From Toxorhynchites rutilus septentrionalis (lineage: Eukaryota > Arthropoda > Insecta > Diptera > Culicidae), in assembly GCF_029784135.1 (NCBI RefSeq), contig NC_073745.1, positions 58,230,784 to 58,294,783 of the forward strand: DNA of 64,000 nucleotides. Reading direction: 5' to 3'. Positions 8,776-20,401 of this stretch are shown here, piece after piece. Both the position numbers and the translations under genes were made by a program. The notes beneath the pieces are model-generated. The model saw nothing but the letters and a program-made list of their open reading frames with translations. It searched no databases and was not told the origin of the DNA. Numbering within the stretch: the first letter of the stretch is position 1; each line of letters starts with the position of its first letter.

Positions 8776-9517
8776 ATTCAACGGTGGATGGAAGAAGATT
8801 ACATTCGTTATTCAAAAAACCGTGCCGAGCCAGAAGTGTGCGATGTGGAAGCTCCCGACATTCTCAACGCTGGCGAGTTCCGTGGACTCTGGATTAAGTG
8901 GCTTGATGATGTGAGTTACCTCTCAACAACAAATATAATAGCAAAATGACCTATTTGTTACCTCTAATCTTTCTAGGTCATCACCACCTGTATGGAAGGA
9001 GCTGTGACAGCTTTTCTATGTTACGAGAACCCCGATCCATTTCCAATCAATCAGTGTTTGCACCGATTGGGGTGCCACTGGATTATACTGGAGAACGAAG
9101 AAAAGCCATCAACACACATTTTAACAAGCTTTTTTTAATTGGTCGCGCTCGCCATTAAGGCGCAGTCATTCCGGGAAAATTGATCGCCTCCCATGGAATG
9201 TGTCACGTTCCATGGGGTAATGCTGAGAAAACAATTGCCGAATATGAAGTTCAATGTGATGCAGCTGGTACCTTTGTTTCAGCCAGCGGAAGTAACGTCC
9301 CTCCGAATGCTATTCCGGCAGGAGAATGTGAGGACGGAGAGCCACTGTTCGTCGGTCGTGTATCGCACGAGAGAACTCAAAAGGTCGGTAAAGTGCAGCC
9401 GTCACATGGCACTTACTACGTTCCATACGGCGGCCAGGAACTGGCATTCGAGGATTATGATTGTTATATTATTACAATTAAACACAAAGAACGATTCGTC
9501 TTAACACATTTGAAAAA
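8776..9517 (+). pseudogene. FAMeT/DM9-domain pseudogene
   Basis: Exon-like sequence encodes AEPEVCDVEAPDILNAGEFR then GLWIKWLDD (to 8,910), a 66-bp GT-AG intron (8,911-8,976), and VITTCMEGAVTAFLCYENPD then PFPIN. This is the N-terminal domain called farnesoic acid O-methyltransferase-like (PF12248). Two DM9 repeats (DUF3421) follow: IGRARH-GAVIPGKLIASHG with VPWG (about 9,140-9,225), and IPAGECEDGEPLFVGR with KVQPSHGTYYVPYGGQE (about 9,320-9,440). DM9 proteins in insects are secreted or cytosolic lectin-like proteins; in mosquitoes some respond to infection (family knowledge). Lesions: a frameshift near 9,055 where CTDWGATG falls out of frame, and a stop at 9,156-9,158 where RARHEG is expected. 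The 5' end is not found. The 3' end abuts a histone-type module. Confidence 0.7.
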
Positions 9518-10589
9518 CAGGAAGTGGGTTATATCTATGGTATAACCGCAAGGGTGACGTAGGACTATCGTTGATTTAGAGATCATTTGTTTGAAGATGA
9601 ATCTGAATTCATTCTGAATGAATGAATATTTGGAGAACTTCGAAAACGAGAACGTTACGTTGGAGGCACAAGATTTTATGCATCCAATATTGGATACGGA
9701 AATATCCTACCGATGGGGAAGAATAATCTTCAGAAGCTATCCTGTTAATTGCGATTGATTGAAAAATCACAAAACCAAATGTGTTTGGTCACAGTGTTAC
9801 ATGGATAGAAAACATTCAAATAAACTCTTTCACATGAATGTATTTTTAAATTCCTAGAGGAACTGGCAGATTATTTTTCGGATCTTTCTCGATGCTGAAC
9901 GGCATCCAACGGAAAGAATTCCGTGCGTGTATGTGTATTTGTAGCGGCTGCTTCGATGGTCACCTTATCTTCTCCTGAAGGATCGGCTTCTCTGTGCTCC
10001 CTCACAGTTTCAAACAAACTGCTTGCGTTTCAGGGCAGATCTCGATCCTTCGCCGTCCAGCATCCTCAGCAACGATGTTGTCTTGTCGATGTCCTCACGA
10101 AAAATGAATGCGTCTCACCACCAGAGTATCGCTTAAGTATGCTTTTTGTGCGTGATTGAATCGAGAGAAGGCGTGGTTTACGATGGCAATTTGGAAGGCA
10201 AACTAGAGGGGAATGAACTCTCTGAGCTCGGAACTTTCGGCGACTGAGCAATAATCGATTGCGGGCGCATACAATATTGGATACGGAAATATCCTACTGA
10301 CGGTGAAGAATAATCTTCAGAAGCTATCCTGTTAATTGCGATTGATTGAAAAATCACAAAACCAAATGTATTTGGTCACAGTGTTACATGGATAGAAAAC
10401 ATTCAAATAAACTCTTTCACATGAATGTAATTTTAAATTCCCAGAGGAACTGGCAGATTATTTTCCGGATCTTTCTCGATGCCGAATGGCATCCAAACGG
10501 AAAGAATTCCGCGCGTGTATGTGTGTGTGTGTGTGTGTAGCGGTTGCTTCGAGATCTTCCCGGGGAACCGTTTGTGGCATCACTCTCCT

Positions 10590-10700
10590 CCTGATGGATT
10601 CCTTTCTGGCCTAAGGTTCTTGGCTCTTGGTGACACCGTTCATTCGCGCTTTCATGATAAAAGAAGAGCTTCACCACAACAGCGACAACATGCTCCAATC
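10590..10700 (-). pseudogene. Histone H1 pseudogene fragment (copy 2)
   Basis: On the - strand a TATATAAG box (10,742-10,749) is followed by CACTCAGTT and then by FIMKARMNGVTKS (about 10,625-10,663), aligning with FIKKALKNGVTxG of the linker-histone globular domain. It has the same internal deletion as the copy at 4,181, so the two descend from one defective H1 gene. No start-to-stop frame remains. Confidence 0.55.
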
Positions 10701-10983
10701 GCTGTTCAATTAGAACTGAGTGGATTTCCGAGCGGCGCTCGCTTATATACCGATTGATGATTTCAATAGCCTGTTTTGAAAGCAATTTTAAGACTATTGA
10801 AACAAGTTTTTGGATCAGAAAGTAACAAGTATAGAACGCGTAGACATTTTATCTTTCGAATGAAGTGTTTATCATACCATTTCGTTCAGTTGTTTAGGAG
10901 CTATTAACACTCAAAATCTCGTTCTCCGGCGTAACGCTTTCGTTTTCGAAACTTTGATTTTACACCCCGGTATAGAAATGAAA

Positions 10984-10999
10984 GACGTAGTCCTACGTC
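10984..10999. repeat. 16-bp interrupted inverted repeat
   Basis: GACGTAGTCCTACGTC at the outer end of the H1 module, about 235 bp upstream of its TATA box. Confidence 0.8.
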
Positions 11000-11149
11000 A
11001 AAATTACACACCAAAAGCAAGAATCTCGTGGAAAGCGAAGATCCTATTTACCGTACGTTTCGGATGATAAGTTTTATTCGGGATAACAGAAAGCTGTAAT
11101 AAAGCTAGCAGTGTGTTTTTCAATAGTACATAGTTGTGATTTATATTTC

Positions 11150-11245
11150 CTTATAACACGCCTTGAACTCACTCAGAACTCACATAGCAAGCTCCAAAAT
11201 ACGTTTGTCCGGAGAAATTTCGTTGACGAAAAACCTTCAAAGTGT
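11150..11245 (-). repeat. tRNA-derived SINE fragment
   Basis: AACACGCCTTGAA, CATAGCAAGCTC and GAGAAATTTCGTTGACGAAAAA match the body of the SINE at 55,031-55,317. The tRNA-like head and tail are missing. Confidence 0.5.
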
Positions 11246-11344
11246 TTCAGTGTTGCTTAGATGCGTTCTATATTTGTAAACAAATTCAAACATTCGTGAG
11301 TAGCGCCTGAACGGCAATTTTGACATTACGTTTTACCTTCCACT

Positions 11345-13205
11345 TCACTTTCCTTGGCCGCGACTAAGTAAAAGTTTATAGATCAGATAGGAGGGATATG
11401 AAACAGGGACACTACAAAGGAAACATAATTAAACGTTAACATCGGCGTTTCTGAGGAACAGGTATAGATGGAGCAGAAGATCAGGATCACGGCTACCTAA
11501 GATGTCCCGGACGGGGATATCCGATTGTCTGCCTTGTGCCCTCAATGCTCTGTAGAGCTGAGAGCGGGCAGCATGGAACCGAATACACGACCAGACAACA
11601 TGCTCGATATCGTGGTAGCCATCGCCACAATCACATAAATTGCTTGCTGCGAGCCCAATGCGATAAAGATGCGCGTTTAGGTTGTAGTGATTGGACTTAA
11701 GCCGAGATATAGCGAATAAAATCACGACCTACATTCAATCCCTTGAACCATGCACTCGTCGAGACCTTAGGGATAATCGTGCGACCGAACTTATCTTCAC
11801 TCCACATGCGCTGCCAACTTACGAGCGTATACTGACGAGGAATGTGGAAAAAATCATTATAAGCAATTTGCCTTTCAAAAAGTGTGCCTTCTGAAGCACC
11901 CACCTTAGCTAGCGAGTCCGCTTTCTCATTCCCCGGTATCGAGCAATGAGAGGGAACCCATGCTAAGGCAATCTTGAATAATTTTTCGACCAAAACAAAA
12001 CGACGAATAGATGTCTTATTCTTGTTAGGAAATAAGATGAGCGTTTATCAACTTTCATTGAGCGGATTGCCTCTATTGAGCTGAGACTGCCTGAAAAAAT
12101 AAAATAATGGTCGATGGGCAATGCACCCATTTCAGCGACATACACGGAACAGGGATCTTTGAGTTTGAAAGAGGCACTTTTTCATTGAAGATGCCGAAGC
12201 CAGTGGACCCGTTTATGAATGAACCGTCAGTAAAGAACATTTTATCAGATCCAACTTTCCCATATTCTGCCGAAAATATCGGCGGAATAGAATCGGAGCG
12301 TAGGTGATCTGGGATTCCATGGATTTTTTGGCGCATGGACAGATCAAAAATGACAGAGGAATTGCAGAAGTAAGGGAAGCAAACTTGGTTGGAGATGCCT
12401 GGTGAAGGGTGCACGTCGTGGGTAAGGTACTAATGGTATAAAGACATAAAACTTGACTGAGGAGTCAGTTGTAGTAGATTTTCGAAGTTATCAATCACCA
12501 ATGGATTCATGATCTTGCAACGGATGAGAAATCTGTAGGATAATTCTGTGAACCGAAGAGTAAGGCGGCGGTGACACTGGATGCAGAAAAGTGATCGTAC
12601 GAATTGTATGCAATAGTGAAAGTAAACAACCACATTGAGTTGTATTGGTGTGGTTACATTGCTTCCTCCTTGCTTCGTTCGAATTCGTCAGCTTCTATCG
12701 AACAAAATTGTTTGCTTCTCTTCGTACAATCGAATTTTCGTGCGTACTCCTATCCAAAGTAACCTTAGCCTAAGCGGGGTTACTCCTGCCAAGACTTCGC
12801 GACTCATCGTATGTGTCGAATGCAAACACCCCATGGCTATACGCAAGCAACGATATTGTATTCTCTCCAGCTTGAGAATATGAATCCTGGCAGCTGATCG
12901 GAAGCAAAAACTGCCATATTCTAACACTGACAATATCGTTGTTTTGTACAACTGAATGAGGTCTCCTGGATGGGCACCCCACCATGTTCCGGTAATTGGA
13001 GAAAATTGATTCTTTGCTGGCATTTATGTTTCAGATACGCAATGTGTCTTCCCCAGGTACATTTAGGATCAAAATATACACCCAGGTATTTGAAAACCAT
13101 AGAGTGTTGGATCGTTTTGCCGGATAGGCGAAGCTGAAATTGGGCGGGTTCGTGCTTCCTAGAAAAAATCGACCATTTCAGTTTTCTCCGCAGAGAATTC
13201 TATTT
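11345..13205 (-). pseudogene. Decayed non-LTR retrotransposon ORF2 (RT end, RNase H)
   Basis: Read on the - strand from 13,200 downwards, several frames in turn encode the RT C-terminal part (TGTWWGAHPGDLI, SVLEYGSFCF, IQYRCLRIAMGC near 12,700-12,990), RNase H pieces (MFFTDGSFINGSTGFGIFNE near 12,180; LAWVPSHCSIPGNEKADSLAK near 11,920) and the C-terminal zinc-like motif CDCGDGYHDIEHVVWSC (about 11,590-11,640), ending PVRDILGSRDPD. Endonuclease and most RT motifs are absent: it is 5' truncated at about 13,200. Numerous frameshifts. Same family group as the elements at 16.3 and 61.7 kb but clearly diverged. Confidence 0.85.
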
Positions 13206-14099
13206 ATTTATTGTTTAATTTATGTATGTTTAATAATTATTTGTTTGAGTGCATACTGTGTATCCATTAAACGCCATCTGTTCGTAATTGATCCTAGTAC
13301 TTTCGATACAGTGTCGACATCTATCGTGATGTGAAACAATTGACTCTATAACAATAACAGGCTCAAGGGTCTTTTAATTTGTTGAAATTTGAATGAAAAT
13401 TTTCACTTGATGTTATTTTAATACTCAAAACACATAGTCCTGATCCTCATTTAATCAATCTTCTGTAAACTACACAATGTTTCTTTCAGAACTCATTGTT
13501 ATAACACTAAATTGTTCTCAGACACAATTTTCGTTCGAAAGTTTTTATCATTTGCAAATATTTTTATTATTGTTTTATACAGAATACATATTTGATATAG
13601 AAACATTATTTTTCATTCATAACGTTGTATTTCAAATGAATGTTTATTTCTAAATAAACCAACTTAGTACGAAGCTCAACGCCGCCCAAGTGAATCAGTT
13701 TAAACTTCCGCTCTATTTCAACCCATCGCCAGATGGCAGTGTATAATGCCATATCATCCCACTAGAGGGGACTGTCAGCGTAAGCTTTCAACCCATAAGC
13801 AAACGACAAACAAAATTTCCAACAGGGTCTTTATTTTCACTTCCTCTCTTTCACTCATCATTTTTGTTTATGTTCCTATCTTTATCGCCCTCCCGGTTCC
13901 AGTATCATTTTCCCATTCCGGTTATCGGATGTGTGTTGGTGTTGCTTCTGCCGCTCGTGGCATGGCACAAAAACACTCTCTTTCTCACTCTGTGGCTCGT
14001 CCTGTGTATTGGTGTCACTGCCTGCGCTCTGCATGTTTTGGACCGTTTGCATCGGAACCTACACTGCTGGCTGTGTTTTCGGCTGGCCGGTTAGCGAGA
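13206..14099. other. No gene recognised; upstream region of the 15.4-kb gene
   Basis: AT-rich until about 13,680, then rising in GC towards the leader of the gene at 15,402. No clear TATA or initiator could be fixed, so the transcription start remains unknown. Confidence 0.35.
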
Positions 14100-15401
14100 G
14101 CCTGAGAGGCCCGAGAGTGATCCGAAAGCAGCAGCAGCAGCAGCAGCGGAAAACCAGTCGTCCAGCAGTTGTCGCATAGAAACGCTTCAAACGAGTTCGC
14201 GCGTGTGAGTTGTCCGCTGTGTGCAGCACTGTGCACTGTTGCTCTCCCCGTTCTTTGTCGGGCTTTTTGCTTGCTGTGAAGTGTTTGGAAGCTGTGTTTG
14301 GTGATGTGTTGCCGTTAGAGTGTTTTGTGCCGTTCCTTTGGTGTAGTACATATATGCAATCGAATTGTTCTGTGTAAAGGCTCCAACTGGCAGTGGCAGG
14401 ATCTGCATAGGTCTCCCTGGGGACAGGGACGAACCCATTTGCTACTCCGGGAGGCGGTTTAGCTGCCCGGTGGACTCCATTGTCCGGGCCTACGGTGCGA
14501 ATTCGGCAGTTCATGGTGCAGTTGTGTGCTGCGCCGCCCGGTTTTCCGTGTGTTTCGATCGCATCGCGTCGCGGTGAGAAATGTCCTGCCGAGAAGAATA
14601 TTTGTGCATTTGTGGATAAGTGAAAAGTGGATGAGCAGCAGCAGCAGCAGCGTAAATTGTGCGGATCTGTGTGCACCTTCGTTTTAGTGATAAAATGTAA
14701 AAAACGGTGAAAAAACGCGAGCGGCCCCCCGCCTGTGAGTGCGGAAACCAAACTCTTGGAAGAGAGATTGCGAATTCGAGAAAATTTTGCACATCTACGA
14801 GACGAGACGACGAGACGAAGGAAGAAGAATAGAATTGAATAGAATCGACACGATATCATCGGGGTGCGTGAGTGTGCGTGCGATAGGCCGCATGTGTGCG
14901 AGGTGCCGAAAGTAAAAACAAGCAATCGGTAAGAATCGACCCTATTCAAGTGGGAGAAAGAGAGTAAAAGAGAGAGAGAGATAGAAGGCAAAAGGAGTGT
15001 TCCAACCGTTCCAACTGAGGGCTGCAGGATACGGAATTGTGCAACGCGATGACGAAGGATCGCCGCATTTCGGTGATTGATGGTTTCGCGCTCCACGCTG
15101 ATATGTTGTGCACTTGAAAGCTAAATCAAAGTGGGAAAATGTGAATGCTAAATGTGTTTTGAATATATGTTATGTGCAAAAGTATCCTGTTTTCAAGGTG
15201 AAGCTAATCGATTCGAGGGCCATCTGTGTGTTAGTGTAGATTGTAATTTAATCGAGAATCCGATCCCGCCGAGTGCCGAGTGTGATAAGAGAAGTGCCCA
15301 CATTACGACATCCGATTCCGCGTAACGACAGTGGCATCGATCAGTTATCGTTTTTTCCTCCTACACGTGAAGAAAAAGAGAGTGCCCCAAATATCTGAAA
15401 A
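14100..15401 (+). promoter_or_regulatory. Probable long 5' leader/promoter region
   Basis: Relative to the surroundings this stretch is GC-rich and repeat-free, contains CAG runs (about 14,129-14,149 and 14,634-14,652) and many CGs. It leads directly to the ATG at 15,402. A long untranslated leader fits an insect regulatory gene, but no transcript evidence is available here. Confidence 0.4.
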
Positions 15402-15748
15402 ATGTGCGATAGTGAGTGCGGTGTGTTGGCCAGCTCCACAGGAGCCAACGGCAACAACAACAGCAACAATAATAATAACAACAACAGTATCAGTGCCGCT
15501 GCAAGCGCCTCCAATGACCTCTTGGTTGAGGCTATCAATCCGGCAGTTCACATGGCCAGCTCTCTGTCAGCGCCATCGATGCAGCAGCAAAACGAGTTCA
15601 TCTCCGCACAGGATCTTGCCCTGGAGAATCACTGGCTGCGGGAGAAACTGAAGGAGGTCACAGCGGACCGGGATCGGCTGCTGTGCGAGGTGGCCAACTT
15701 GAGGCTCGAGCTGGATATGGCGGAATTGAAGCGGCTTCCGGAAGACAG
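15402..15748 (+). CDS. First coding exon, Asn-rich and coiled-coil protein (unrecognised)
   Basis: ATG at 15,402 opens MCDSECGVLASSTG, an Asn/Gly-rich linker (about residues 15-28), a Ser/Ala-rich part, then from about residue 68 a strongly heptad-like segment ALENHWLREKLKEVTADRDR continuing LLCEVANLRLELDMAELKRLPED. The frame runs into CAGGTGAGAG; a donor at 15,749-15,750 ends the exon in phase 2 after 347 coding bases. The remaining exons are not in the window. The conserved-looking coiled coil and long leader indicate a real host gene, probably a regulatory or scaffold protein that oligomerises. I do not recognise the family. The start is chosen because it is the first in-frame ATG after the leader. 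Confidence 0.65.
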
Positions 15749-15750
15749 GT

Positions 15751-16187
15751 GAGAGTGTTCATATGTTTCGTACCCTGGGGATTTCTCGGATCGTAGTCTC
15801 GCGCAATGGTAAATTACACAACACATAGAGCGCGGATGGAAGAAAGAAACATGGCCCAGAAAATGACCAAATTCGTACGTTTGTTCGTTCGTTGGTACGC
15901 TTTTGGCAGACTGACAACATTCGGGGCGTAAAGAAGGCCACCACCGATGAGGCAACAGCGGCGAAAGTGAAGGTGATGTTTTGGATGCGATTTGCAAACA
16001 TACAGCACAACACCGGAGAATCCGCATACCATGCGTCTAGGGGGAGTCATTGTTTTCAATCTCTGCAAAAGGTGTTCCACATAATGAACATTAACAAAAA
16101 TAACTTATGGGGGTCTATTCGATGCCATTTAGAAAACTGTGAAAAACCACAGATGTTTTGGATTCATGCTTTGGATTCACAACACCC
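15751..16187. other. Probable start of a large intron
   Basis: Follows the splice donor. No repeats or reading frames supported up to the hAT target duplication. Confidence 0.45.
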
Positions 16188-16716
16188 ATATAGGGTAAAC
16201 TGACCAGACGTCCCGCTTTACGCGGGACAGTCCCGCATTTCAACAAAATGTCCCGCGTAAGATTCCGTCCCGCGAAACGTCCCGCATTTGGCAAAAGAAA
16301 CGAAAATGTCCCGCGATATCAATATATTTCAATATCACATTTTTTTTTTTTTATTAAATCGTTTATTTTTACAGGCTCAGTTACATAAGTTTAAAGGAGC
16401 CAAACTCCTATTTGTATAGTTACAAGTATATATAAACATTTTTTATTAATTCTAATGTTAATGAAGTAGAGAACCGATTACTCGCGGCTTGCTCGAGTTT
16501 AGAAGGGTGACATTTTGTTTCAGGAAAAGGATGGGATATAAGGATATGTTGACAATGTTCTCACTCACATTCGCACTCACATTCATCATACTCAATTCTT
16601 AAGCCTATCTTATATCTAACATGTATTTACATTTCACCTTACTCTATTGTTAGTAAGAAGGGATTTGATTTCTCGCGAAGGGAAAGGAAAAGGAGAATAT
16701 AAGGATATAAGGACAA

Positions 16717-19700
16717 TCACACACGAAGATTGATAGCTTTTAGGAAGACATATATTTGGGACATGTAATCAAGGTCTAAACCAGCTAACACATCTCTCAC
16801 CGGCACATTGGGCTGCCTTCCTCTAGCCCGAAGAGAGTTTTCTAAATTCGATCTGGCAACAAGATACTCCTCGCACGACCAAACAACGTGTTCGATGTCG
16901 TGGTAACCTTGGCCACAAGCACAGATATTGCCATCGGCAAGATTAAAACGAAAGAGTAGCGCGTCTAACGAACAGTGATTGGACATGAGTCGAGAGAAGG
17001 TGCGAATAAAGTCCCGACTCAAGTCCAGACTTTTGAACCATGGTTTGAGGCTAACCTTAGGGATAATCGAGTGAAACCACCGACCCAATTCATCTTCGTT
17101 CCATTTACGTTGCCAGTTAGCGATGGTATTTTTACGGACTAAAGAATAAAATTCATTGAAAGCGATTTGACGCTGATAAATATCGCCTTCAATTGCACCT
17201 ACCTTTGCCAATGAGTCAGCCCTCTCGTTACCCGGAATTGAGCAATGTGAAGGGACCCAGACAAAGGTAATGACATAACAGCGTCTGGTTAAAGCACTCA
17301 AAATTTCTCGTATTCTCTCAAGAAAGTACGGCGAGTGCTTTTCCGGCCTCACTGAACGGATAGCTTCGACAGAGCTAAGACTATCCGTTACAATGTAATA
17401 GTGTTCAACAGGTCGTGAGGCGACGCTGTCCAGCGCCCAATGTATTGCTGCCAATTCAGCAATATACACAGAGCAAGGATTCTGAAGATTGTGGGAGGTG
17501 CTAAAAATTTCGTTGAACACTCCAAATCCTGTGGACTCATTCATAGAGGACCCATCAGTAAAGTACATATTATCACAATTGACACGCCCATACTTTGCAT
17601 TGAAGATCGTAGGAATGATCCCCGATCGATGATAATCTGGAATTCCATGGATTTTCTCCTTCATGAACAGATCAAAATGTACAGAGGAATTGATGTAGTC
17701 AGGAAAACAAACACGGTTGGGAATATACGAAGAAGGAACAACCTGCATAGAGGTGAATTCATGATATGAACTCATGAATCCAGAATGAAAATTTAGCTCG
17801 ATCAATTGCTCAAAATTTCCGATCACCAATGGATTCATAACCTTACACCGGATGAGGAACCGAAGAGATAATAAATTGAAGCGATCTTTTAGTGGGAGTA
17901 CGCCTGCCAAAACCTCGAGACTCATGGTATGCGTTGAGGGCATACATCCCAACGCAATACGGAGACAAAGATACTGAATTCGCTCGAGTTTAATGAGATG
18001 TGTTTTGGCAGCTGATTGAAAACAGAAACTGCCATACTCCATCACTGAGAGAATAGTTGTTCGATACAACATTATAAGATCTTCGGGATGGGCTCCCCAC
18101 CATGTGCCGGTAATTGTACGGAGAAAGTTTATTCTTTGTTGGCATTTTTTACTCAGATACCTAATATGGGCCCCCCAAGTACATTTGGAGTCGAACCAGA
18201 CCCCAAGATACTTGAATGACATAGCATGAGTGATCGGTTTACCCAAAAGTTGAAGCTTTGGTTTTGCTGGTCTATGCTTCCTAGAAAAAACCACCATCTC
18301 TGTTTTCTCCGTGGAGAATTCGATCCCTAGCCCAATGACCCAGGTTGAAAAATTGTTCAAAGTATCTTGTAAGGGTCCTTGCAGGTCGGATTCGTTTGAT
18401 CCTACGACAGACACCACTCCATCATCTACAAGTTGTCTTAGGCTGCAATTTTGTGTAAGGCAATTGTCGATGTCGCTTACATAGAAGTTGTACAAAAGGG
18501 GGCTTAAACATGAGCCCTGGGGGAGGCCCATGTAGGAGACCCGATTTACTGTCGAATCCCCGTGAGAAAAATTCAACTGTTTCTCACAAAGCAAGTTATA
18601 TAACATATTATTCAACAGAGGCGGCAGACCCCGAGAGTGTAATTTGTCTGACAAAACCTCTATTGAAACAGAATCAAAGGCCCCCTTTATGTCCAAGAAT
18701 ACTGAAGCCATTTTTTTTTTCGGCGTAAGCCATTTGAATTTCTGAAGAAAGCAACGCAAGACAATCATTCGTCCCCTTGCCCCTGCGGAACCCATATTGT
18801 GTATCTGAGAGTAGGCCATTCGTTTCAACCCATCGATCAAGGCGAAACAAGATCATTTTCTCCAACAATTTCCGTATACAAGACAGCATTGCTATTGGGC
18901 GGTACGAATTGAAGTCGGACGCGGGTTTTCCGGGTTTTTGAATAGCTATAATTCTCACTTGTCTCCAATCATCTGGAACAATATTATGCTCCAGAAACCG
19001 ATTGAATAAATTCAACAAGCGATGTTTCGCCACATCAGGGAGGTTTTTTAACAAGTTGAACTTAATTCTATCCGTTCCTGGAGCAGAATTGTTACATGAA
19101 AGGAGAGCAAGAGAGAATTCTACCATCGAAAACTCAGAATCAAGATCGCACCTATCTTGTGGTATATCTCGAACAATTTTCTGCACGGGAGCGGAATCGG
19201 GACAAACCTTCCGCGCAAAATTAAAAATCCATCGATGTGAATATTCTTCGCTTTCATTCGTTGAAGAGCGATTTCTCATGTTTCGAGCCACTTTCCATAA
19301 TTTTTTCATTGACGTTTCTCGTGACAAACCTCCCACGAAATTTCGCCAATAAGCACGTTTTTTCCCTTTGATCAAATTTTTGAACTGATTTTCAAGGTGC
19401 AAATACGTTTGAAAATTCTCAATGGTTCCACGTTTCCGAAAAGCTTTAAATGCGTTCGATTTATCCTGATAAAGCTTGGAACATTGGCTATCCCACCATG
19501 GATTGGGAGGCCTTTGACGAAAAGTGGAGCCTGGGATGGGTTTCGTTTGAGCGCGAACCGCGTTGTCATATATCAAACGAGAAAGGAAGTTATACTCCTC
19601 CAATGGAGGCAAACCATCTCTGGAATTGATGGCTAGAGCAATTGCGTCCGCATATTCTTTCCAGTCAATGTGTCTTGTGAGGTCATATGCCATGTTTATA

Positions 19701-20401
19701 GATTCAGAAGAATTCGACCCAATGGTGATGGAAATTTTGATTGGCAAGTGATCACTACCGTTGGGATCCTGGATTACATTCCACTTGCAATCTAACGATA
19801 GTGAATTCGAGCAAAGCGAGAGGTCAAGAGCACTTGGGTTAGCAGGAGGTTTAGGTACACGTGTTGTTTCCCCAGTGTTCAAAACGGTCATATTGAAGCT
19901 GTTACAAAGGTCATATATCAACAATGAACGATTGTCGTCGTACTGTTCCCCCCAGGCAGTTCCGTGAGAGTTGAAGTCTCCCAAGATCAATCGTGGCTCA
20001 GGAAGGAGTAAGCACATGTCATCAAGTTGTTTGCGGCTAACCGCAGCTCTCGGAGGCCAATACAAGCTGACAATACAGAGGTCTTTGCCTCTGATGTTTG
20101 CATGACAAGCAACAGCTTCGATCCCTCCAATAGGTGGAAGGTCAATTCGAAAAAATGAGTGGCACTTATTGATACCCAATAGCACCCCTCCGTATCTGTC
20201 ATCACGGTCCAAGCGTATGATATTAAAATTGTGAAAAGAGAGATCATCTCGCGAAGAAAGCCAAGTTTCGGACAGAGCAAAAACATCACAATTGAACTTA
20301 TGAATTAAAAATTTGAATGTATCCAATTTAGAGATAAGACTACGACAATTCCACTGTAAAACAGTGATATCTCCGACCTCTCTATTTAAATTAGACATCA
20401 A
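16717..20401 (-). pseudogene. Non-LTR ORF2: endonuclease, RT, RNase H (one frameshift)
   Basis: Starts MMSNLNREVGDITVLQWNCR. APE-type endonuclease signs: WNCRS, LSETWL, RYGG, LGDFNSH, SDHLP (first about 230 residues). RT: SYRPIAMLSCIRKLLEKM, YGFRRGKGT, FLDIKGAFDSV, GLPQGSCLSPLLYN, then LVDDGVV at the catalytic site. RNase H: YFTDGS, AELAAIHWAL, TDSLSS and ERADSLAK keep the four acidic residues. A C-terminal CACGQGYHDIEHVVWSC follows. The frame is broken once, at a run of ten A (- strand; 18,711-18,720) after AEKK; nine would keep it open. Otherwise no stop is seen. The RT box has Val where Ala is usual (FADD/YADD type), unlike LADD in the 61.7-kb copy. Confidence 0.85.

Larger units (their letters stand above)
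9518..10999. repeat. Histone H1-derived module (inverted copy)
   Basis: Bounded by TGACGTAGGACTAT at 9,555-9,568 and GACGTAGTCCTACGTC at 10,984-10,999, with a shared extra lead-in (AACAGGAAGTGGGTTATATC, from about 9,520) also seen reversed at about 5,690-5,710. Inside are the H1 promoter and fragment on the - strand and two trailer units. It is the inverse counterpart of 3,875-5,671. A (GT)n run lies at about 10,517-10,538. Confidence 0.65.

Noticed and set aside
14059..15096. 345-codon frame on the - strand
   Set aside because: Runs antisense to the probable leader of the gene at 15,402. Composition is low-complexity (Cys and Ser runs from CAG/CTG repeats) with no domain; stop-free by composition.
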